Below are positions 34,972 to 46,149 of a stretch of DNA of 64,000 bases, piece after piece; position 1 is the first letter of the stretch; each line of letters opens with the position of its first letter. The DNA is taken from the NCBI GenBank assembly GCA_027186245.1, contig CP114492.1, positions 8,770,501 to 8,834,500 of the forward strand, read 5' to 3'. A program made the position numbers and the translations under genes. The DNA is from Coriaria nepalensis. Its lineage: Eukaryota; Streptophyta; Magnoliopsida; Cucurbitales; Coriariaceae. Under the pieces are notes generated by a model. The model had not been told where the DNA came from and did not search any database. It was given only the letters and a program-made list of their open reading frames with translations.

Positions 34972-36498
34972 TTAAGCAACTTCTGCTACTTCCACCTTCC
35001 CGCTCTCCACACTCCCATTGACCACTGACTTGCTGATCAAGTCCACACCCACATTTTGAGCTACCGCCGGCTTCACGCTAATCAACTCGACGCTCCTCTT
35101 TCTTACCTCATCCACAAACTCCTGGAGGTTCCTCTCGGAGGAACCGCCCTCAGCAATCGCAGCCTCCGCCGCCTGCTTCCACTTCAATGCATTTTTCTTC
35201 ATCTCCTCCGCTATGGGCCCTACAGTAGCCTCAAGCAGACACTTCTCGACTTCATCACGAGGGATCAGACGGTCCTCGGCTTCACCTCTGCACATCCTGA
35301 TTCCAACCTTAAACACATCGACAAGATACTTTGCGTCAGTTACTTGGTCTCCCCATTGTGGGAAGGCAATGACCGGCATGCCGGAAGTCAACGCTTCCAT
35401 GGAAGAGTTCCAACCGCAATGGGTCACGAAAGCTGCAGTGGCAGGGTGGGCCAGGATCTGCTCTTGTGGGCTCCACTCGACCACTTTGCCTTTATCTCCG
35501 GCCTTTTCCAGAAAACCTTCAGGCAAAACAAGCAGTTCAAGTCCAGCATCCTTGTGCGGAGGTTTCATGACCCAAATGAAAGAGACGCCAGAGCTCAAGA
35601 GCCCATGAGCGATCTCATCAACTTGGGCTTGCTTTAAGTAGACCACACTGCCGAATGAGATGTAGATGACAGAAGAAGGAGGTTTTGTGTCGAGCCACTC
35701 GATTATTGATCCGTCGGCTTTCATGAAATCACCCTTCACCGTTGTGTTTGGGGCTTTTGGGTTCTTGAAAAGCGGCCCGACGGTCTTGATCGGGCAGAGT
35801 TTGGACATGTATTCGAGAACTTCAGGCTCGAGTTCTTGGAAAGTGTCCATTAAGATGCAGAAGGGCTTGTCCAAGTTTTGGAACTGGCCCATTATGGCCC
35901 TTCTAAGAAAAGGGTAGGGAGTAGTTGGGTACAAGAAGCTAGCAACTTCATCATACTTCAAAACTGGCATGTTAGGCAATTGAACATCGATGAATGGCTC
36001 GGATTCAGAAGGGAAAGGGACTAAACCACGTGAGTAATGATAGTAAGTGGAAAAACAAGCACAAGATTGCACCCAAAGCATAGCAGAAGGAAGTCCGAGC
36101 GAGTCGGCAACATCCGAAACCCAAGGGATGAAAGGGTTGTTGATAAGGCACGAAACGGGACGGCCAAGTTCGGCGTGTTTCTGGATCATCTGAGGGATGA
36201 CTTGTTTGCCTACGAGCTCCAGCTGGGGCAAGTACAGGTCCAAGTCCTGGCGTTTGGGCTCGTTCTCGTCCCAACCGTCTTCGAAGAACTCGAACCGGAT
36301 GAACCCGTCTCCAACAGGGGCTGGCTCGTCAGTGATGTTACTGGCCTTTCTCATTTGTTTTCCAATACTGTCTGGGGTGGAAAAGGTTACGAGTAGTCCC
36401 TTCGAGGCGAGACGCTTTCCGAGCCTGAGGAGAGGGTTGACATGACCTTGTCCAGGGAAAGAGACCAAAAAAACATGAACTAGAGATTCGGAGCCCAT
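34972..36498 (-). CDS. UDP-glucosyltransferase, UGT84A-like (gallate/hydroxycinnamate 1-O-glucosyltransferase type)
   Basis: One intron-free 508-residue frame. The N-terminus carries [20 protein letters not shown] with the catalytic-type His near residue 20, and [21 protein letters not shown]. The C-terminal plant PSPG box (about residues 340-385) begins [20 protein letters not shown], contains GWNSSMEAL and ends FPQWGDQ; the final Gln favours UDP-glucose. Sequence blocks closely match UGT84A enzymes that make 1-O-acyl glucose esters of gallic or hydroxycinnamic acids, and citrus limonoid glucosyltransferase is also close. Ester-forming activity is therefore likely, while the exact acceptor is an inference. 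A C-terminal tail of about 35 residues follows VDEVRKRS. A minus-strand TATATATA (36608-36615) sits about 110 bp above the ATG. No neighbour obviously shares its pathway except, loosely, the phenylpropanoid CAD gene. Confidence 0.92.
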   Translation of the reverse strand: MGSESLVHVFLVSFPGQGHVNPLLRLGKRLASKGLLVTFSTPDSIGKQMRKASNITDEPAPVGDGFIRFEFFEDGWDENEPKRQDLDLYLPQLELVGKQVIPQMIQKHAELGRPVSCLINNPFIPWVSDVADSLGLPSAMLWVQSCACFSTYYHYSRGLVPFPSESEPFIDVQLPNMPVLKYDEVASFLYPTTPYPFLRRAIMGQFQNLDKPFCILMDTFQELEPEVLEYMSKLCPIKTVGPLFKNPKAPNTTVKGDFMKADGSIIEWLDTKPPSSVIYISFGSVVYLKQAQVDEIAHGLLSSGVSFIWVMKPPHKDAGLELLVLPEGFLEKAGDKGKVVEWSPQEQILAHPATAAFVTHCGWNSSMEALTSGMPVIAFPQWGDQVTDAKYLVDVFKVGIRMCRGEAEDRLIPRDEVEKCLLEATVGPIAEEMKKNALKWKQAAEAAIAEGGSSERNLQEFVDEVRKRSVELISVKPAVAQNVGVDLISKSVVNGSVESGKVEVAEVA

Positions 36499-38580
36499 TG
36501 GTTTAAAACCTCTCGGTTGAGATTAGAAGATAAGAGTGAAGAAGATGATTTAGGGAGGAGGAGAGTACGTTTGAATTTTGATGCCACAAGATGGCGTGGA
36601 AGAGTGGTATATATACGTCAGAATAACAACGCAAAAAAACAAATATATATATATATATAGTACCTAAATATGAATGAGAATATGAGATGGAATGTGAATG
36701 TTAGGTGCCTTGTTACGCGACTCTCTAATTAACAACCTTTTTTTTTTTGTATAGAATGTTTGGTTGCAGGCCAAGCTTATTGCGAAGGGAGATAATGGGA
36801 CATATATATATATATTACTAACAAAATTGGTCGTCGAATGTAGTTAGTTATATAAATTAAGGTTGAGCTTTGGCCTTCGGGTAAAGAAGCTGACCGATAG
36901 CTGGTACTACGGGGTAAAGTCATTTTATAACTAGTTCCTATATAGCTAGATATCATTAGTAAGTGTTGGAATTTGTTTCTAGAATATCAAGTTAATTTAT
37001 AAGTAAATAATTATTATTTTTTCTATTAATTTTTTTAAAGAAAAAAAAGTATTTACTTTATTAATTTATTATGATATCATAAATAAATTTTAAGTAAATA
37101 TATTTATATTTTATTATAAATATTTTTTTTATATATTATATCATTTATTGAATTTTTGAAATAATTATCCCACAAATAAAAAAGGGTGCTGTAGATTCAT
37201 TAATATATTGTGAATTAATTACTTATCAATTATTAATGAATTTATCTCATGTCGTTTAAGACAATTTTTTTTTATAATTAATTTAGAAATTAAGAATTAT
37301 ATCTTTTTTTATAAAATATTTTATTTTTAAAAAAATTATTAAATTTATTAATTAAATAACCAATATTAATAGATGTTATTTTATATGAATATATATAAGA
37401 TGTACACATATGAGATTCCGATTATATGATACATATAAAGTCATATATCATACTTAAGAATTTGAATGGTAAATGAATTCTTGCAGGTTTGACTGTTAGG
37501 TTTTGAGACAGATAAGAATTTTGGATATGTACGTAGCTGACTGATTTGCACTTCTTATTTTGGTTACAAATTGTTGTTTTGTTTACATTGTTATGGCTTT
37601 AAAGTTAACCGTTTCTTGTCATGATAACAAAAACAGGATTATGGAAACAAGTCGGTTGAAGTTAAACGTAGACATCCATTAGAAACATGTCCACGTGGAT
37701 AACATTTTAAATTAATCTTAATCATAGTCAGACTATTCAAAAAAAAAAAAAAAAAGATTTAGTTTAAAATTTAGCTTATTGTTTAAAACTAAAAGAGTGC
37801 ATGCATCGTGCTACGTGCATGAGGTATGAGCTATATAATTAAGCTTGGTTTGCAACTTTATGTCCCTCACGCATCAGCAACTATCGCGATCCATATTCCA
37901 TGGAGTTAACTAGAGAGCCTATTGTCAAACCTTCATTTTTGGGAGAACATTAGATGGTTGGCGTGCCCATGCTCCTTGTCCTAACACACCTTACCCGACA
38001 TTCTAATTACGGACCACCTAAGCGACAAGTTTTTTATGTTACATTTTAATTAATTTACTAATCATTTAATCCACTAATTGAATTGCAATAGGCAATATAG
38101 GCTGAGGGACCCTACAAAGCTGTGTCTTAATTTTATTTGTATATGACAAAATCAATATTGACTCGAGTCAATACATTTTATATGGCCCACTCGCACGAAA
38201 ATATGAAATCTAGTTGGTGTACTGTTTTTTTTTTTTTTTTTCATTAATCTTGGTGGATGTTGTGAAGTAGGTGTCCTCTTATGTAATCTAGCCGTTCATA
38301 TTTTCGTTCTATATGTGATCTGTGAGATGGATGGGCCAATAGAGTCCCTTTCTACAAAACGGATATGCCTTCTTGTAGTAATTGAGATTTTCAGGGCTCA
38401 ATTCAGTCTAATCAAATCCACACCCCGATAGTCCGATGCTTAGAAGATAAGAGAGTTGATGGAGAATACTAGATCAATGTAATAATGGGTATTAATTTTT
38501 TGAGTACTAGTTTTTAAAGCAAGGAGTGGAATGTTTCAAGGCACGTGTCTATTACACTGAATTTCTAAAGGAGTGAATAG
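36499..38580. other. AT-rich intergenic region
   Basis: Contains the UGT promoter and about 1.9 kb of AT-rich DNA with (TA)n at 36643-36659 and 36804-36814, and A/T homopolymers at 37739-37755 and 38225-38241. No credible gene or element was recognised. Confidence 0.5.
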
Positions 38581-38733
38581 TCAGAGAACGGATATACTTC
38601 TACACTGTCTTCTATGATTTGACTTCGAACTATAATTATACAAGATGGGTCTGCCTTCTATCAAAGATGTGTTCATTGAAAGATAAACGAGGACAAGAAG
38701 TAGAGAGAAGTTCTTAAACCTTAATCCTCTACC
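38581..38733 (-). CDS. Possible small secreted peptide
   Basis: A minus-strand frame of about 50 codons starts MGRGLRFKNFSLLLVLVYLS, which looks like a signal peptide with a basic n-region and hydrophobic core, probably cleaved near SLIEG. The remainder is RPILYNYSSKSNHRRQCRSI plus three residues. The frame remains open upstream to 38865. It has no recognisable family motif; Tyr-containing YNYSS could be a processed peptide but that is speculation. There is no neighbouring evidence such as a paralogue. Could be a chance frame. Confidence 0.3.
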   Translation of the reverse strand, partial: GRGLRFKNFSLLLVLVYLSMNTSLIEGRPILYNYSSKSNHRRQCRSISVL

Positions 38734-39374
38734 CATGTTACACTTGAAAGAGTTGGCAAACCGATGTCGTAGGCTCGTAGCAGTCTCTTTTATAGCAGGT
38801 TTTTGGGTCAACAAAGAAACACGTGACATTTCGATGTGGGAATTTTGAACTAGGGGCCGCCACACTTCTCTTGGTTCATGGTAATTGGTACGTTATAAAA
38901 ATTAGACGATCATTGATTATCAGTTTGGTTTCTAAAAAGGGCACATAGAAATAAGGTAAAAATAATAGTTTTCTTGTACAAACAACTTTGACAAATGCCT
39001 GATTTTAAGTCTTAATACAATCGACCATGATGTGGCCACGAACAATAAAGTAAACCAGGCACCACCTTCGGTCAATTTTCAGACCAAATCTTACTGTAAG
39101 TGATACAACAAGGAGTAGTAATAGAAGCAACCCAAAATGTGTAACTGACTAAATGATCCGATTAAGCTATAATGACTTGCTTTCCGCCAGCTTGTTGCTT
39201 AATGCTTGTTTTATTGCACGGATTGGCCTGTCGACATTCGACTTGTCGCACGGCCCATCTAAAGACTTTACTTCCATATTGAATTGTCTGATTAACATAG
39301 ATAGAACAGTTCATTTAAGCCACTAATTAAGATTTAAACTTAATATATAAATATATATTAACATATAATTAAAC

Positions 39375-40511
39375 TTAATACAAAGGAAGAAAACCTCGCC
39401 TAAGAGCATGTTGAATACCTCTGAATAAGCCATAAATTTCAGCTAGGAAATTAGAATCGACTTTAAGAGGAATGAATATATAAGGCAAAACAAAAGTCCT
39501 CATTATAGTCCTGAATAACCCCCACCACAACTTGGGCATCATAGTGGATCTTTTCAGCGCGCCATCCACATTTAGTTTAAAGTACACTGACGGTGGACGA
39601 AGCCAACGACAAATCATTGGAGACATAGTATGAATCTGCTTCAAAGGACAACCTAGGAGCGTGATTGAATTGACCAAACATCAAGGAGGAATTTCGGGTC
39701 TTAGCCCCGTGATTCAACTCCTTAAGTCAACCCTGCACTTTCATAATAACGTAATCCGAGCTCATGGGCTCAGCATCAAAAGTGGCCCTATTCCTAGCCA
39801 ACCAAAGTCAAAAAATAAGAGGAGAAGTAATAGATCCAAGAAGACCAAAGTGAGAATGACCTCTGAGTAAATGCCATCATAGCTTAAAATGCTATTGGAT
39901 TGGTTGTTGTATTAGAGGAATATTAAATATCGAGCTGAAATGCTTCCAAACACGGTTGGCAGCCTCGCTTATATGAACAAGTGGTCAGCATCTTTAGCTT
40001 GTCTATGCTCGCAACATCTATAAATTGAAGTAAGTGGGATAGAAAGCTTTTGGATATTGACATCCAGTGGAACCACATTCTTCATTAGCTTCAATGAGAA
40101 TAGTTGAATTTTCAGGGGAATAATCAGTCTCCAAGTAGATTGGAAATGCGTTTGAATCGGAATGTTACCCGCTAAAGTTTTCCGACCCAATTTAATAGAA
40201 AAGTTGCCATCACAGCTCAGAATCCATATAATCCTATCAGAGTGAGAGGAAAGGGGTGGAATACATTCACTAATAAAATCGTTCTTTGTAGTATCCAGAG
40301 GCAGGTGCAACCATTCTTGGTGAGATGTACAATGACGAACTGAACTAAGAGAATCCACCTCTACAAAATCTTGTGCTAAAATACCCTTACCCCAATTGTC
40401 GTGCCAAAAGGAAACAAAACATCCATCACCAACCACCCACCTGGAATTGGCTAAGAAATAGTCCCTAATATGCATGATGTCTCTCCAAATCCGAGAACAC
40501 GCATTGTCCAA
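39375..40511 (-). mobile_element. LINE 3' fragment (zf-RVT and RNase H)
   Basis: The minus-strand frame 40511-39969 encodes the region after LINE reverse transcriptase: IWRDIMHIRDYFLANSRWVV with GDGCFVSFWHDNW, then IIWILSCDGNFSIKLGRKTL and CCEHRQAKDADHLF, resembling the zf-RVT domain. A second frame 39677-39375 has VYFKLNVDGALKRST, an RNase H start, and FLAEIYGLFRGIQHALRRG. The two are out of frame and lack the polymerase domain, so this is a dead 3' fragment. It has the same orientation as the RT remnant at 19 kb. Confidence 0.8.
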
Positions 40512-41377
40512 AAAGAAAGCAGTAATGATCTTTTTCGGAAATAGAATATACCGTTACTATTTGTGAACTCACTTGATTTCTACAATATCTTTTTGATTTC
40601 GGTCATGATCTTTTTCGTCAACTCATTAGTAACTTTCTTAAAATAGTATGTTAATAGATATACATTTCTTAAAATCATTCATCATTATTGTTTCTTTTCT
40701 TACATAAAATATAAATTACATAATTCTCACATTTATTATGTTTTCATAATTATCTCTTTTTCTTTTTCATATTCATTATATTTTATTTTATTTTCCTATA
40801 TATTATATTATTTAAGTAACAAATATATGAATAAAAATAAAAGTTTTTCTACCCAAAATTTCTTTTAATTTAATTATGTATCTAAAATAAGATTAAACAT
40901 AACTGTAATTATATAATATATGATATAGAGTATCACATGAATTGCTTATTATATATATATATATGTATGCTGCACACTGCTTTTGACTTACGAAATGGCT
41001 TTAAATATGGCCAGAAACAATAATCTTAATGAAACTATTAGATACGGACTTTTTTATATTATGATACGACTTTATACCTAAATTTTATCATAATTATAAA
41101 CCTAAGTTATATATAATATAATAACTTACGCATAAAAATACCATTTTAGAGATTCATTCCTTGAACAAAGAGTTAAAACACAGATCCAGAAATAACGGCA
41201 GCAAATTCGACACGCTTTTTCACTTCTTCAAGCCATTTTATCTTCCTCATGCATATTGTTTTACACTTTTACTTGGGAAATGGGAGGCGAGAAAATTCAT
41301 AATCTAACTACAATAAAGCAGAGCTGTTATATATATAGGCTTGCCTCCGGCACAGAAACTAGGTTAGCTTTTACATC
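40512..41377. other. AT-rich intergenic region
   Basis: AT-rich DNA upstream of the second PIP-like peptide gene, presumably including its promoter. TATATATA occurs at 41330-41337, about 40 bp above the ATG, and is a plausible TATA box. Nothing else recognised. Confidence 0.45.
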
Positions 41378-41620
41378 ATGGCTAGGAAGCCAACTCGTTG
41401 CATGAGTGTTAGTGCTCTTCTCCTGCTCTCGTTGATCGGTGTACTACTTTCCGGTACAGAAGCTCGGCAGTTGGTAATGGATACGGTGACGTTGGATGGC
41501 CATGTCAGCAAGATGGAGCGTTCGTGGGCTCATGGGTTGCCATTACTACGGAGCACGGTCAAACGTTCTGGCCCAAGCCCTGGGGTCGGACACAAGCTTG
41601 TTGGTCTGCCCCACCATTAA
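41378..41620 (+). CDS. Second PIP/PIPL-like secreted peptide precursor
   Basis: An 80-residue single-exon frame. A signal peptide with basic n-region (MARKPTRCMSVSALLLLSLI) ends near SGTEA. A variable spacer leads to KRSGPSPGVGHKLVGLPHH. SGPSPGVGH fits the SGPS-x-G-x-GH signature of PAMP-induced-peptide-like precursors, with a basic pair just before it that could be a processing site. Unlike the precursor at 25.4 kb, the motif is followed by ten more residues (KLVGLPHH and stop), so C-terminal trimming would be needed to release a GH-ending peptide. CEP-type peptides also end in PGVGH-like sequence, but the FRPT portion of CEPs is missing. Expected role: apoplastic signalling in defence or root development, by family analogy only. 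Confidence 0.72.
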   Translation: MARKPTRCMSVSALLLLSLIGVLLSGTEARQLVMDTVTLDGHVSKMERSWAHGLPLLRSTVKRSGPSPGVGHKLVGLPHH

Positions 41621-41981
41621 ATTCTATTGTAACTTTTGTTTAGTTAATTTGTGTATGCATATTATCCTCCTGCATGCTCGAATGTGAAAATTTTATTTTA
41701 TTTAAGTTGTTTTTATGTAAAAGAAAACTTCATTTTAATGAAGGGGAAGAAGGTTACTTAAAAATTTGAATGGGCCCGGAAATGAATCCCCATATATTCA
41801 ATCGTTTAAGTGGGCTAGGATGAACTTCTGATGGGCTACAAACTGGGCCTACACTTTTGTTACAAAATTGAAGCCCGTTTTAAATTTATTGAGTTTTACG
41901 GTTTTACCTTCCCGTGGAATTTTTTTCACGTCTTAACCGCCAATAAAGTCTCCCTGCACGCAAAACCCAAAACCCCCAACT

Positions 41982-44618
41982 ATGGTGGACCCCACGCTCC
42001 TCCGCCAAATCCTCCTCTACGGTCACCGTGCTTCACTGACCTCCACCGCACGTGGCGTTGTTAACCTCCGTTTCTCGGCGTTTGGCTACCAAAACTCTCG
42101 CTACGCCACTGCCACTGAAGCTTTCTCCCACGAACCAAAGCAAGACAAAGATAAAGCCAACGGTAAATGGTTCACTTTGCCTCCATACACTGCCACCATT
42201 AACGCCGCCGTTTTGGGGAAGGAGATAGCATGTCGCAAATCGCAAGTGAAGGGAGACGCCTCCGCCTCCGCCGCCGCTACTACAGCCCTGAAATGGGTGC
42301 TTCGATGCTGCCCGGAGCTGCCGACAAGCCTCGTCCACAAGCTCTTTCGCCTCAGAAAGGTTTGGTTCCCCATATCAATTACTTGCATCAGTTTCTAACT
42401 TATTAGTAATTTTTTCGAATCCGAAATAATCCTGAATTTACCGAGACGCTCTGATTAGCAAATTTCAAGAATTACTCACACAGTTTCGGTCCTTTTATTG
42501 CAGGTTCGAAGAGAGTCTTCGAATATGGAAGGGGCTGAGCATGGTTCTGATGTTCAAGATCGACGATTTAGAAGGGTATCTGATTGTGTTTTTCTACTTG
42601 AGTAGACATACAGTTGCAAATTTGTATATTTGAATCAAAATGGAGAAGTTCTGTTTCTGATTGTTAAATTCCTTGCCTTGCAAGGTGGCAGCTAAGGACT
42701 GTATGAATGTAGGCGATCGGATTTTTCTCCCTGTTACGGTTCCAACGACGTCGACTGAGAAAGAAGAGAGTAATTGCAATGAAGAGGAAGTAAAGTTTTT
42801 ATACAATCTTGTCCTGTATAAGGTTTGACCTTTGCCTCCTTTTCAATAATTTTGTTTATTTATATGATTTTGGGAGGATGGCGAGTGTTTAAAGTTCTTT
42901 ATATGGAACATGTTATGCTTATAAAATCAGGATCCAGCTATTTTAATTGTCAATAAACCTCCTGGAATGCCTGTTCAGGTTCGAGTTACTGTTCATCTCA
43001 ATTTCGTTTTAACTAGGGGATCAATACGTCTATTGTTTTGAGGGTTAGATTGTTTCTGCAGGGTGGCATTGGCATCAAAAGAAGTTTAGATGAATTGGCA
43101 GCTAGTTGTTTAAGTTACAACTATTCAGAACCACCTAGGCTAGTGAGTTTTTCTAGCACATTAACACTTTCATTACAGTCTATTATACTTCCAATGACAT
43201 TGTTTCTTGAAGAGAAAGTGTCCTTCCCCCCCCCCCCCCCCCCCCCGATCAAATTGAGCAGAATCTGTGATTTGGTAGGCAATAATTTTGCGTGCAGGTA
43301 GCTTGTTAAGATGTGGAATGACACTGAAGTATTTCAGCTGTGTTAAAATTTTGTGCTGCTCATTAGTTGGAGTTCCAGACTATTTCAGGATTAGTTTCAA
43401 ACCTTGAACAACCATTGCAACTTCTTGATTGACAGGTGCATAGGCTAGACCGAGATAGTAGTGGCATCTTGGTGATGGGTAGGACACAAACAAGTACATC
43501 AGTTCTCCATTCTATCTTCCATGAGAAAACTCTCTGCGCGTCTAAAGATGTATATCTCTATCATTTCTTTCTATTTCTAGTTTCTGTCCATTATAAGGCC
43601 TGGTATTGGCAGTCCAATGTTTTATTTTCATGTTCAATCTAATTTTTGTGATTATTCCTTTTCCTTTTCATTCAAGGACACTGATGGAGAAAAAAGAATT
43701 TTGGAAAAAAAGTACTGGGCACTTGTATTTGGGCGTCCTACAAGTTCAAAGGGATTCATATCAGCTCCACTTGGAAAGGTTAGGTTGTTTCTTTAGAACA
43801 ATTGAATTTCTTAAAATTAGTCGTTCGAGTTGCTCCACCTTTTCATTTAGAATCTTATAATGACGTCATTAGCTGAGTTATTGGTTTAGATGATGTTAGA
43901 TGATGGAAGATCAGAAAGAATTATGGTTATGAACAATTCCCAGTCTGAGTCATCTCAACATGCAATAACAGAGTATCGAGTTATCAGATCATTTGATGGT
44001 TAGCACTCCATCCCAATATTCTCTTCCTATTTCCTACCATTGCCATTACAGAAGTAAAAATGACCTTTTATCTGAATACTTGTTATCTAATTATCATTCT
44101 TGCGGTTATCATGCAGGTTACTCATGGTTAGAGTTGTCTCCTCTCACTGGCAGAAAGCATCAGGTTTGGGGGAAAAGAAAAAAGGAAAGAAGAAAACCAT
44201 GTTTTAGCTCATCCATATTTGTACCTTTCTAACTCTAGTTCCCACTCTTGTTTAAACACAGCTTCGAGTTCACTGTGCCAAGGTATTAGGAACACCTATT
44301 GTCGGAGACAAAAAGTATGGATGGCAAGCTCATAAAAGTTGGAAACCATTTCCTTTCTCTAATCATGAGAAGACCTCAAACAATCCTAAGGGAAAAAGGT
44401 TACTTCCATTTGGGCTCGACTTTGAGAATGGAAGTATAACAGAGAAGACCCCACGCTTACATCTCCATTGCAAGCAAATAGTTTTACCCAATGTTTCGCA
44501 GGCCCTCCAGAACTTGACCCACTCTTTGGATTTTGATCTCTCAGAACTGGAAAGCCTCAAGCTGAATGCCCCTTTGCCTTCATACATGCAAACAAGCTGG
44601 GATGTATTAAACTATTGA
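41982..44618 (+). CDS. RNA pseudouridine synthase 4-like, probably mitochondrial (RluA family)
   Basis: Ten exons (41982-42359, 42504-42575, 42685-42822, 42931-42978, 43062-43142, 43436-43549, 43677-43778, 43890-43998, 44117-44163, 44262-44618) join in frame to about 481 residues. An Arg/Ser/Ala-rich N-terminus suits organelle import. An S4-like RNA-binding segment lies around exons 1-3. The RluA catalytic core follows: [13 protein letters not shown], then [17 protein letters not shown], where the Asp of HRLD is the catalytic residue. Further blocks are [32 protein letters not shown] and PIVGDKKYG. The enzyme should convert specific uridines in organellar RNA to pseudouridine. All core motifs are intact. 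The intron after exon 5 holds a 21-base C run. It ends about 1.5 kb before the CAD gene on the same strand; from memory At3g19440 and CAD4 (At3g19450) are neighbours in Arabidopsis too. Confidence 0.9.
43226..43246 (+). repeat. 21-base poly-C tract
   Basis: An uninterrupted run of C in intron 5 of the pseudouridine synthase gene. It is an exceptional GC homopolymer in otherwise AT-rich introns, and its exact length may be unreliable in the assembly. Confidence 0.9.
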
Positions 44619-46149
44619 GGTTACTATGATTAGATTCATCTCATCTCCACCATCATTCTTCGGTAAGAGTCTTCTTTTCCTTACCATTGATTATTAAGTT
44701 TCCTTGTTAGGAATCTGTATACTGATATTATTTTATATCAAAGTCACCATTCCCTAATCCAGGGTTAAATTACACTTATCCAAGCCCTTTATTATGTATG
44801 TCAAATATAAGAAGACTAGATGATAAGGAAGAATGAAATGGGAATAGTCTACTAGTCTCATCATCGTATGGAAGATAGATATTTTAGGACAAAATTTTGA
44901 TTATCTCCTTCGAGAATCTTCTTGGAATAATGGCTATCCGCCTGATTGTTGGCTGTTGCTAGTAAAACCTGTAAATGGGGGTGGGAAATAGTCTCGTTGG
45001 AACCGGTTAGTGTTCTTTGAGTTCCGATATCTGTACCGGGTCTTTTGTCCACTCTGACCTGCTATATGTAGTTGAAAAAATCTGATACTATTCTTAGAAG
45101 ATTGCGTAGTGGTTTTGACATTTGACACCAATAACTTTCTCATTTGAAATTTTTGTCATAACTGAAAAACAAAATGAAAGCAACAGGTCAAAATAAAGGT
45201 TGGTGCGGCTTTGAAGAAAAATTAGAAGCAGAATCATGGAAGAATATGGGATCTTCCTCTTTTTCTTTTTCTCGGTGGGAGGATGTCGCATTTTTCTCGG
45301 ATTACTGCTAAATTATGAGATATTAAACAATGCATTAAAATTATGTAATGCACTGCTGCGTAGGACCAGGTTGGAGTGACTGTAAAATAAAGAAGAAAAA
45401 GTAGTTGGATTAAGATCAATGATTTTTTTTTGTAAACAAAAAAAGAACATATTAAGATTAAGAGAATGATATGTCGCCATCTTGATTAGGTTAAGGTTAA
45501 GACGTACTTAACGTTGTAATGTAGGAGAGACTAATTGATTCTGTTAGAAAACGACATTAAATTAGAAAATTCAGCCAGATGACTTGGATTTCATAGCGAA
45601 CCTCTTTGCTTCTTTGATACTAGAGTGACGTTTACGTGATGTCATAAATATATAAAAGTAATTAACATAAGGTCAAGGGGTGACTTGGGTGGTCGGTAGG
45701 GATCCAATGGATCTTCTTCAAACACTCTTTCATAAGAACCCTCCGCGTGTTCCACTTGAATATCAATCAGTCAATCAAAACCCTTAATTCTAATCTGGAA
45801 TCAGATAGACGCCGTACATTCTAATTCTGTCCAAAATAATAACTGCAAATCTTGATGGGAATGTGTTTGCTAAGCATGCTGCATTTGCACGCAGAGGATT
45901 GCAGCCGAGCTACATTTACCTACCTCCTCCTTGACCCCACACATTGCTAACCTTTTGTTTCTTGGCCAAACACATTGCTTACTTCATTGACAAATGTTTT
46001 GGCCATTTTTTAAAGCCTCCCGTTTCAATTTTCCATTAGACAACCACTATTTATATTGCACGCTTTCCTCTTCTTCCCCTTGCGCATGCACATACCCATT
46101 CAAAAATCTGAATATTTTCTCCCTCTCCCTCTCCCTCTGAAGGGAAAGA
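44619..46149. other. Intergenic region and CAD promoter
   Basis: The first part is the 3' UTR of the pseudouridine synthase gene. Short open frames at 44861-45419 show no similarity. The last 300 bp are the CAD promoter and leader, with a MYB-type AC element at 45918, TATTTATA at 46048-46055 and a CT-rich (CCCTCT)n leader. Confidence 0.5.
45918..45924 (+). promoter_or_regulatory. AC-I element (ACCTACC) upstream of CAD
   Basis: ACCTACC lies 226-232 bp above the CAD start codon. AC elements bind R2R3-MYB regulators of lignin biosynthesis. Related ACCAACC (AC-II) copies occur inside intron 1 (46242-46248) and intron 3 (46784-46790). The match is exact, but a 7-mer can occur by chance. Confidence 0.5.

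Noticed and set aside
35056..36445. Several plus-strand frames over the UGT gene
   Set aside because: Antisense shadows of an intact intron-free UGT coding sequence.
43038..43301. Frame running through the poly-C tract
   Set aside because: It reads through an intron of the pseudouridine synthase gene; the proline-rich part comes only from the C run.
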